From: Candidatus Kapaibacterium sp.
Lineage (GTDB): Bacteria; Bacteroidota; Ignavibacteria; Kapaibacteriales; UBA961
Length of the DNA stretch: 12,925 bases
NCBI GenBank assembly: GCA_023253875.1
Contig: JALRFC010000022.1
Span: 1 to 12,925 of the forward strand
Direction of reading: 5' to 3'
Position 1 is the stretch's first letter. Each line of letters begins with the position of its first letter. The notes beneath the pieces are model-generated. The model saw only the letters and a list, made by a program, of their open reading frames with translations, was not told the DNA's origin and did no database searches. This document shows positions 7,789 to 12,925 of this stretch, piece after piece. A program made the position numbers and the translations under genes.

Positions 7789-7819
7789 CAAAATTAGGCC
7801 GAAAACGTGAGAATTCCAA
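7789..7819 (-). promoter_or_regulatory. Bacteroidetes-type promoter of the foldase gene
   Basis: On the minus strand TTG (7819-7817) and TAATTTTG (7796-7789) are separated by 20 bases. The second element matches TAnnTTTG at every defined base. Transcription would begin around 7780-7784, leaving a 5' leader of about 60 bases with AAGGAG near its end. It lies in the 235-base divergent region between the foldase and OsmC genes, the longest gap in the window. I see no equally good promoter for the plus-strand operon in that gap. Confidence 0.6.
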
Positions 7820-7956
7820 GATTGAAATTGACTTCTGACATAGTTGTGAACCAACTTTTCCACGAATCGAGCTTTGTGCTTGGGTTTTGAGAGCAAAATA
7901 CCCGATCCTTCCTAAAAAATTGGGTAATTTGCGTCAGAATATTACAGGATAATACA

Positions 7957-8373
7957 ATGGTTTCGATGTCAATCGAATATGCAGGTGATTTACGATGCCA
8001 TGCCAAGCATGATCCATCTGGGAATACACTGTACACCGATGCTCCAATTGATAATAATGGGAAAGGAGCAAGTTTTTCTCCGACCGATTTGCTAGCAACA
8101 GCATTGGGTACGTGCATAATGACCATAATGGGTATCGCAGCCGAAAAAAGGTCAGTCAATATCACCGGTACAGAGGTTACCGTCAAGAAATACATGATTA
8201 ATGAACCAATAAGAAGAATCGGTACTCTCGATATTACCATTATTCTTCCCCATCGAGAATATTCTGACGGTGATATGGCGGCATTTCATCATGCAGCCAA
8301 AACATGTCCTGTAATGATGAGTATTCATCCTGAAATTGAAGTCAACTATGAATTAACTGTGGCAGTTCAATGA
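7957..8373 (+). CDS. OsmC/Ohr-family protein, probable thiol-dependent peroxide reductase
   Basis: This 138-residue protein has the length and fold pattern of one OsmC domain. The two active-site cysteines are present: C53 in LLATALGTCIMTIMG and C117 in AAKTCPVMMSIHPEI. OsmC/Ohr proteins use this pair to reduce organic hydroperoxides in the cytoplasm. The sequence looks more like the general OsmC (YhfA-like) group than classical Ohr, so its substrate is uncertain. AGGA (7946-7949) lies 7 bases before the ATG and supports this start over the ATG at codon 4. It is the first gene of a three-gene operon: its TGA overlaps the start of the M18 peptidase (ATGA). The pairing with ctaA two genes on fits a redox or respiratory context, but this is inference. 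Confidence 0.87.
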   Translation: MVSMSIEYAGDLRCHAKHDPSGNTLYTDAPIDNNGKGASFSPTDLLATALGTCIMTIMGIAAEKRSVNITGTEVTVKKYMINEPIRRIGTLDITIILPHREYSDGDMAAFHHAAKTCPVMMSIHPEIEVNYELTVAVQ

Positions 8374-9785
8374 ACATTATCATATTACTTACTTGTGTAT
8401 TTGCATTTCTTTCCACATGCTATTCTCAATCAGTTTGGAATGCAAAACGTTCCTCTTGGCTATCAATAGATGCCAAAGAACGGAATATGATAGAAAACTA
8501 TATCGATGGTTATTCTACCTATCTAGATAAGGCACGCACTGAACTCACATCTACGAAAGAATTGATGACAATGTTGAACAAAGAAGGCTTCACTTTGTTT
8601 ACAAATTCTTCTCAAATAAAGACTGGAGCCAAACTCATATTTAATAATCGTGATAGAGCACTAATTGCTGTCACAATTGGCTCAGAACCAATCACAAAAG
8701 GTAGCCGTTTGATCGGGGCACATCATGATAGCCCAAGAATAGATATAAAAGCCCGACCACTGTATGAGCAAGATGGTTTTGCTTTATTACAAACCATCTA
8801 TTATGGTGGAATCAAAAAATATCAATGGGTTAATATTCCTCTCATGATTTCCGGTCGTGTTGATACGAAAGATGGAAAAACAATCTCAATCGAAATCGGA
8901 AGAAATCCCAAAGATCCCATTTTGATAATTCCTGATGCAGCACCTCATGTTGATTCCCCTTTACGTAAACGAGAATACACTGGTGTCATGGAAGGTGAGG
9001 AAATGGATCCTATCATCGGAACTATTCCTGATCAAAAGAATTCCATCATCAATACTGTAATGAACACTTTGACAGAAATGTATGCTATTACTGAAGAAGA
9101 TTTGGTGAGTGCTGAATTAAATATCACCCCTGCAGGTTCACCGCGAGATATTGGTTTGGATAGATCGCTGATTGGATCATATGGTCAAGATGATAGAGCA
9201 TGTAGTTATGTGGCAATTACGTCATTGATGGAATTAAACAAAACTCCTCTGTATACTGCAATGGCATATATCGTTGACAATGAAGAAACAGGGAATGTCA
9301 ATAATACAGGAGCAGCATCTTCATTTCTCAATACGGTCTATGGCATCATTGCAGAAGCACAACATGCTCAGTCCTTTAATGAAAATCTCACTCGGAAAGC
9401 ATTATCATTGGCAAAAGTTATTTCTGCAGATGCAAATGATGGGATTAGTCCATTATTCCCCGGCTTATCGGAAAAAACCAATGCTTCTCGATTGGGATTC
9501 GGTCCATCCATCAAACGATATGGAAGATCATTTGATGCCAATTCAGAGTTTACTGCTTGGATACGAAATGTCTTGGATACAAAATCTATACCATGGCAGA
9601 CAGCATCGTATAAAGTAGAGACAGGTGGTGGCGGTACCATTGGCGGACAAATGAGCAAAGAAGATATGGAAGTCATTGATATTGGAATTCCGCTTTTATC
9701 CATGCATTCACCTTTTGAAATTGCATCAAAGATTGACATCTGGAATTTGAATAGATTCTTCACTGAGTTTTATATGGCACAATGA
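8370..9785 (+). CDS. M18-family metallo-aminopeptidase with N-terminal export signal
   Basis: This 471-residue dinuclear zinc aminopeptidase removes N-terminal residues from peptides. All six metal-site or catalytic residues of the family can be placed: H118 in GAHHDSPR, D274 in GQDDRACSY, E305 and E306 in VDNEETG, D354 in SADAND, and H446 in SMHSPFE. The sequence GPSIKRYGRSFDANSEF (378-394) is also typical. Similarity to cytoplasmic M18 enzymes begins near WLSIDAKER (30-38). Before it lies MNIIILLTCVFAFLSTCYSQS, a hydrophobic signal peptide with a likely cleavage after CYS or nearby. LSTC is not a good lipobox. Most described M18 enzymes are cytoplasmic, so export is unusual. The ATG overlaps the OsmC stop and the TGA overlaps the ctaA start, so all three genes are coupled. 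Confidence 0.9.
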   Translation: MNIIILLTCVFAFLSTCYSQSVWNAKRSSWLSIDAKERNMIENYIDGYSTYLDKARTELTSTKELMTMLNKEGFTLFTNSSQIKTGAKLIFNNRDRALIAVTIGSEPITKGSRLIGAHHDSPRIDIKARPLYEQDGFALLQTIYYGGIKKYQWVNIPLMISGRVDTKDGKTISIEIGRNPKDPILIIPDAAPHVDSPLRKREYTGVMEGEEMDPIIGTIPDQKNSIINTVMNTLTEMYAITEEDLVSAELNITPAGSPRDIGLDRSLIGSYGQDDRACSYVAITSLMELNKTPLYTAMAYIVDNEETGNVNNTGAASSFLNTVYGIIAEAQHAQSFNENLTRKALSLAKVISADANDGISPLFPGLSEKTNASRLGFGPSIKRYGRSFDANSEFTAWIRNVLDTKSIPWQTASYKVETGGGGTIGGQMSKEDMEVIDIGIPLLSMHSPFEIASKIDIWNLNRFFTEFYMAQ

Positions 9786-10702
9786 ATTCATTCTACAAAC
9801 ATATTTCGAATATCACCATCGCTTTGATCATATTAGTCATAGCGGCAGGAAGTATCGTTCGAGCAACACAATCAGGTATGGGGTGTCCGGATTGGCCCAC
9901 TTGTTATGGACTCATCATTCCTCCAACTTCAGTGACTCAATTACCCGCAGATTATCAACAAGTCTATGCAAATGCCGGAATCCCTGCCGAATCGTTCGAT
10001 GCAATGAAAACTTGGATTGAATATATCAATAGATTACTCGGAGCATTACTTGGATTGAGTGTATTGATTCAAACAGTACTCTCCTTTAGATTCCGTAAGA
10101 ATACACCGAATATTCTGTATGCATCCATAGCTCTATTATTCTTGACCGGTTTTCAAGGTTGGTTAGGAGCATTGGTTGTTTCATCAAATTTGGCACCGTA
10201 TCGCATCACTATTCATATGCTTTTTGCATTTTTGATTTTACTTATCGCAAATTATGCTGCTTCACAAGAAGAAGAATCAAGATTCAGCATGCCTACAATA
10301 TTCAGAACTTCCGGAATTGCAATGGCATTGATGTTTCTGCAGATTTTGATGGGAACGCAAGTCAGAGAGGAAATTGATGTATTGGCAAAATCACTTGATT
10401 TTATGCAAAGGGATATTTGGATTGATAATTTAAGTACACTCTTCCCCATTCACAGGTCATTTTCATTGGTACTCTTAGGAATACATGGTTGGATTCTATG
10501 GCAATGCAAAAAGCAAGAAATGCTATGGAAATCAATCAAAGTTCCTACTTTCTTGCTTGGTACAGGACTGAGTATATCTATACTGTCCGGTATTGTTATG
10601 ACATATCTATCAGTACCTGCTTTTATGCAACCCGTTCACTTGATTTGTGCTTCATTGATCATATTGGGATTGCATAAAGTGATGCTGAAGGTTCGCTCCT
10701 AA
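9782..10702 (+). CDS. ctaA: Heme A synthase (CtaA/COX15 family)
   Basis: This 306-residue inner-membrane protein has about eight transmembrane helices (near 10-28, 84-101, 110-134, 142-158, 174-190, 226-240, 256-275 and 280-298). It oxidises the methyl group of farnesylated heme O to make heme A for aa3-type cytochrome oxidase. Conserved family features are GSIVRATQSGMGCPDWPTC (23-41), with the outer-face cysteine pair C35/C41, the E80-x3-R84 motif, and histidines H145 (ITIHMLF), H224 (FPIHRS) and H286 (QPVHLI). The first of the four usual heme-ligand histidines is Asn83 here (EYINRL instead of EYxHR). The gene is the last of its operon, coupled by ATGA to the peptidase gene. No other oxidase-assembly gene (ctaB, cox) is in the window. 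Its TAA overlaps the stop of the convergent methyltransferase gene. Confidence 0.9.
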   Translation: MNSFYKHISNITIALIILVIAAGSIVRATQSGMGCPDWPTCYGLIIPPTSVTQLPADYQQVYANAGIPAESFDAMKTWIEYINRLLGALLGLSVLIQTVLSFRFRKNTPNILYASIALLFLTGFQGWLGALVVSSNLAPYRITIHMLFAFLILLIANYAASQEEESRFSMPTIFRTSGIAMALMFLQILMGTQVREEIDVLAKSLDFMQRDIWIDNLSTLFPIHRSFSLVLLGIHGWILWQCKKQEMLWKSIKVPTFLLGTGLSISILSGIVMTYLSVPAFMQPVHLICASLIILGLHKVMLKVRS

Positions 10703-11604
10703 AGCAATCTTGTAATTTTCTCCAAAGCATCTGAACGATATTGGGGAATGCACAAAAGATTATCTCCATGATGATAATCCTTTGAGTCTTCCATTTTGCG
10801 AATTTTCCCCCAAGCACCCTCTATAACATACATCTCATAGGGATGATACTGTAATAATGTATCAATCAATTCATGTGGTACATATCCAAAGGCTGAGGCT
10901 GTTTCTTCATTTAATTCAATGAGCCAGATTGGAGGGAATGAACCAGACATCATATTTTTTGCACCGGCCAATACTTCCATCTCAGCACCTTCAGTGTCCA
11001 TCTTGATGAAATCTATACGACCAATACCATGTTCTTCACAATAGGTATCTAACGTTGTCATTGGGACATGGACTGTCTGATAATCACTTCTATTAAGCGT
11101 GGACATGGAGCTATGACCATGATAGAGACCATCAAATGTATGAATGGCAATTGAACCTGATTGTTCTTTACCAAGCGCAATATTATTGAAAGTGATTGTA
11201 TCTACTTTATTCAATCGTGCATTCTTTTGAAACTTTTCAAATATGAAAGGAACCGGTTCAAATGCATGAACTTCACCATGTTTTGCAATTTTTGCACTCA
11301 ATACTGAATACCAGCCCATATTTGCACCGATATCAAATACCCTATCAAGATCACGAATCAATAGTTCAAAAACTCTTGTAGTACCCGTTTCATATGTTCC
11401 GCGAAAATAGATCACATCCCAACCAGCATCTCTTGGAAGTGTCACTTCCATAGATACACCATGAATCGAATCTGCTTGTAATGTTATGACATTCTTTCCC
11501 GCAAGTAATAATCTCCTTCCAATACGCATAAGAAATCCCTTTCCAATGTGAATTGGGATATGTCGACAATATGCTCTTATGGTTGAAATGAGTAGTGAAA
11601 TCAT
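10699..11604 (-). CDS. FkbM-family SAM-dependent methyltransferase
   Basis: From the ATG at 11604 the product has 301 residues; a TTG at 11628 (overlapping the bcp stop as TTGA) would add 8. Numbered from the longer form, the SAM-binding motif is VFDIGANMG (97-105), the acidic motif is FEPVP (123-127), and the FkbM signature DFIKMDTEGAEMEVLAGA lies at 206-223. The N-terminal 90 residues form a helix and beta region typical of longer FkbM proteins. Members of this family methylate hydroxyl groups of sugars or secondary metabolites, often in polysaccharide or lipid modification. The substrate here cannot be read from the sequence. It is the last gene of a minus-strand operon behind bcp and a polyprenol-kinase-like gene, which makes an envelope glycan or lipid substrate plausible (inference). 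Confidence 0.85.
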   Translation of the reverse strand: MISLLISTIRAYCRHIPIHIGKGFLMRIGRRLLLAGKNVITLQADSIHGVSMEVTLPRDAGWDVIYFRGTYETGTTRVFELLIRDLDRVFDIGANMGWYSVLSAKIAKHGEVHAFEPVPFIFEKFQKNARLNKVDTITFNNIALGKEQSGSIAIHTFDGLYHGHSSMSTLNRSDYQTVHVPMTTLDTYCEEHGIGRIDFIKMDTEGAEMEVLAGAKNMMSGSFPPIWLIELNEETASAFGYVPHELIDTLLQYHPYEMYVIEGAWGKIRKMEDSKDYHHGDNLLCIPQYRSDALEKITRLL

Positions 11605-11624
11605 GATATGAATCTCTGTTGGAA

Positions 11625-12071
11625 TCAAGAAAATGCTTTCAATGCTTCCTGAACATGCTTATCGGCACTTAATGAAGCATTGATGATTGCAATAGCTTTG
11701 CCATTAGCATCAAAGCAGTAAGTTACTCTGCCGGGTAATAATCCAAGGAGTCCTTTTGGGACACCAAATACTTCTCGGATATGATTATTCGGATCTGAGA
11801 GCAATGAATATTGTAATGTATGTTTTTGTATGAAGCGTTGATGATCCTCTACGGAATCAGCACTTATTCCAATAACTGAGATTCCCTTTTGTAGGAAATC
11901 TTTATTGCTATCTCTAAATGAGCATGCCTCTTTCGTGCATAGATATGTATCATCTTTGGGATAGAAAAAAATGATGCACGGTTTTCCCGATAATGTGCTC
12001 GAATGAAAGATCTCACCTGCTTCATTCAATGCAGAGAATTTAGGAATTGGGTCTCCAATACGAATCGCCAT
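11625..12071 (-). CDS. bcp: Bcp/PrxQ-type peroxiredoxin
   Basis: This thiol peroxidase has 148 residues and reduces hydrogen peroxide and lipid or alkyl hydroperoxides with electrons from thioredoxin. The peroxidatic Cys45 sits in PKDDTYLCTKEAC (P-x3-T-x2-C is intact), and the resolving Cys50 lies five residues on, as in E. coli Bcp. The usual TPGC is TYLC here. The start chosen is the ATG at 12071, giving MAIRIGDPIPKF. A TTG at 12080 that overlaps the upstream stop (TTGA) would add three residues. The ATG lies 5 bases after the stop of the polyprenol-kinase-like gene, and the methyltransferase gene follows at once, so it is the middle gene of a three-gene operon. The context suggests protection of membrane lipids, but this is only inference. 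Confidence 0.9.
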   Translation of the reverse strand: MAIRIGDPIPKFSALNEAGEIFHSSTLSGKPCIIFFYPKDDTYLCTKEACSFRDSNKDFLQKGISVIGISADSVEDHQRFIQKHTLQYSLLSDPNNHIREVFGVPKGLLGLLPGRVTYCFDANGKAIAIINASLSADKHVQEALKAFS

Positions 12072-12076
12072 GAGGT

Positions 12077-12721
12077 TCAACTCAATGAAATGGAAAGCAG
12101 ACTAATAAGAATCCATGTGCTACCAGCGAATGCTAATGGTACCGCTAGATTATCATCCAATTTAAATCTTGTTGTTGAAGCTTCAGCTATGGTCGCAAGG
12201 AATGAACCAATGATGCAAACAAAGAAAAACATAGATGAATAGTCAAAAATCCATGTCCACGTAGCTGAGACAATCAATGCAACTATAAAAAAAGCTGTAC
12301 TTCCTTGTAAGGACTTGTCAAGAAATGGCGTTTTTCCAAACTTACGTCCTATAAGCGCTGCGGCTATATCTGAAAGTATGACAATGGAATATCCAATGAT
12401 GGCAAGAGGTTTGGGAAATATGGCAACAGTAATACAAGCAGCAATCATTACCCATGAAGCACCATTCAAAACGAGCGATGTACGATGCATTTCATGAGGT
12501 CTTAACATTCCACCAACGATGGGATAGATCAATGTTCTGAATGATTCACTATGATAAATGCCAAGATCAATCAGGAGTGTGAGCACGGTCACTGGGAACA
12601 AAATGAGCAAAGCAGTTTTTGTATCGATGAAATAGTAGATAATCGGAATGAGCATTGAAACGATGTGTATGCTTTTCCTTTGAATTTCGCCCAGATAGGT
12701 GATTTGCTCTATTTTTGACAT
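12077..12721 (-). CDS. Diacylglycerol/polyprenol kinase family membrane protein (dolichol-kinase/phosphatidate cytidylyltransferase-like)
   Basis: This 214-residue integral membrane protein has about six or seven hydrophobic helices, including 19-33, 37-52, 88-103, 105-121 and 195-212. It has the conserved pieces of the SEC59/DGK1/VTE5 family: EIQRKSIHI near the N-terminus (12-20), SDIAAALIGRKFGK followed by KSLQGSTAFF in the middle (about 117-144), and DDNLAVPLA near the end (about 189-197). Characterised members phosphorylate dolichol, diacylglycerol or phytol with CTP, at the cytoplasmic membrane. The bacterial substrate is unknown; a polyprenol is the likely choice. The start is the ATG at 12721, with an A-rich leader and no Shine-Dalgarno. 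It is the first gene of the operon with bcp and the methyltransferase, and it diverges from ispE across only 32 bases. Confidence 0.75.
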   Translation of the reverse strand: MSKIEQITYLGEIQRKSIHIVSMLIPIIYYFIDTKTALLILFPVTVLTLLIDLGIYHSESFRTLIYPIVGGMLRPHEMHRTSLVLNGASWVMIAACITVAIFPKPLAIIGYSIVILSDIAAALIGRKFGKTPFLDKSLQGSTAFFIVALIVSATWTWIFDYSSMFFFVCIIGSFLATIAEASTTRFKLDDNLAVPLAFAGSTWILISLLSISLS

Positions 12722-12742
12722 TTTTGTATGGTTTGTTTGCTT

Positions 12743-12746
12743 AGGA
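12743..12746 (+). promoter_or_regulatory. Shine-Dalgarno site AGGA supporting a GTG start for ispE
   Basis: AGGA lies 7 bases before the GTG at 12754. No in-frame ATG occurs before the conserved AKINLGL motif, so this site decides the start. Confidence 0.6.
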
Positions 12747-12753
12747 TATACAA

Positions 12754-12925
12754 GTGATTACGCTTCATGCACATGCAAAGATAAATCTTGGACTGCGAAT
12801 AATTGGCACATTGCCTGATGGATATCATGCAATTCATTCATTATTTCTCCCCATTTTTGATCTTTTCGACACTCTTACCTTCGAAAATCATGATACTGAT
12901 ATCGTTTTTATTAGTAATGATGCAT
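12754..12925 (+). CDS. ispE: 4-diphosphocytidyl-2-C-methyl-D-erythritol kinase, 3' truncated by the window edge
   Basis: The first 57 residues are visible from a GTG start; the frame is open to the end of the window. They carry the IspE hallmarks: AKINLGL (8-14), with Lys9 at the catalytic lysine position, and PDGYH (21-25), with His25 at the cytidine-binding position, followed by SLFLPIFD. IspE is a cytoplasmic GHMP-family kinase that phosphorylates the 2-hydroxyl of CDP-methylerythritol in the MEP pathway to isopentenyl diphosphate. The organism therefore makes its isoprenoids by the MEP route, which supplies the farnesyl units used by HpnD/HpnC and by heme A synthesis. The gene is divergent from the polyprenol-kinase-like gene, so the two may share a control region, which would have to overlap coding sequence. 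Confidence 0.9.
   Translation, partial: MITLHAHAKINLGLRIIGTLPDGYHAIHSLFLPIFDLFDTLTFENHDTDIVFISNDA

Noticed and set aside
7923..7950. TAATTTG as a promoter of the OsmC-M18-ctaA operon
   Set aside because: It is one base short of TAnnTTTG and has no TTG about 20 bases upstream. The operon needs a promoter here, but I cannot point to it.
7794..8240. A 148-codon open frame on the minus strand antisense to the OsmC gene
   Set aside because: It overlaps a clear OsmC domain and the foldase promoter, has no recognisable domain, and looks like a shadow frame.
9368..9763. A 131-codon open frame antisense to the M18 peptidase gene
   Set aside because: The opposite strand encodes conserved catalytic residues of M18 throughout, and the antisense product matches no family I recognise.
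12776..12783. TATCTTTG on the minus strand as a promoter of the polyprenol-kinase-like operon
   Set aside because: The -7 match is perfect, but no TTG lies at a suitable distance upstream and the site is within ispE coding sequence.

Overview
This AT-rich window comes from a bacterium that most likely belongs to the Bacteroidota/Chlorobiota side of the FCB group. The evidence is indirect. Two gene starts carry promoters of the Bacteroidetes form (TTG, about 18-20 bases, TAnnTTTG). The gene set is that of a Gram-negative cell: an outer-membrane beta-barrel end, an SurA/PpiD-like periplasmic foldase, heme A synthase, and the HpnC/HpnD prenyl synthases. Strong Shine-Dalgarno sites precede only some genes. 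I cannot assign a genus. The window is densely coded: 14 genes, no intergenic gap over about 235 bases, and no tRNA, rRNA, insertion sequence or CRISPR array that I could find.

Layout, left to right. Positions 1-252 hold the 3' end of a probable porin-like outer-membrane protein. A tight plus-strand pair follows: a MoxR/RavA-type AAA+ ATPase (277-1572) and a VWA protein with an intact metal site (1578-3152). A universal stress protein (3215-3661) follows behind its own promoter. It converges, with no gap, on a minus-strand pair, hpnD (3662-4555) and hpnC (4552-5505). Upstream of hpnC, on the same strand, lies a membrane-anchored parvulin foldase (5538-7721). A strong intrinsic terminator sits between the foldase stop and the hpnC start. 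From a divergent intergenic region, a plus-strand operon joined by ATGA overlaps runs as OsmC-family protein (7957-8373), exported M18 aminopeptidase (8370-9785) and heme A synthase ctaA (9782-10702). Its last stop codon overlaps the stop of a minus-strand operon transcribed from about 12721: polyprenol/diacylglycerol-kinase-like membrane protein, Bcp peroxiredoxin and FkbM-type methyltransferase. Divergent from that operon is the start of ispE (12754 to the window edge).

Most genes are recognisable housekeeping or envelope functions. Two themes stand out. One is isoprenoid metabolism: ispE in precursor synthesis, HpnC/HpnD joining farnesyl units, a polyprenol-kinase-like protein, and CtaA acting on farnesylated heme. 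The other is redox and envelope stress: OsmC, Bcp, the universal stress protein, the foldase, and possibly the MoxR-VWA chaperone-like pair. The least characterised part is the MoxR-VWA pair, whose VWA partner carries a long C-terminal extension of unknown role. I did not find a clearly new multi-gene system. The most specific oddities are the terminator overlapping the hpnC start, the signal peptide on an M18 peptidase, and Asn in place of a conserved heme-ligand His in CtaA.
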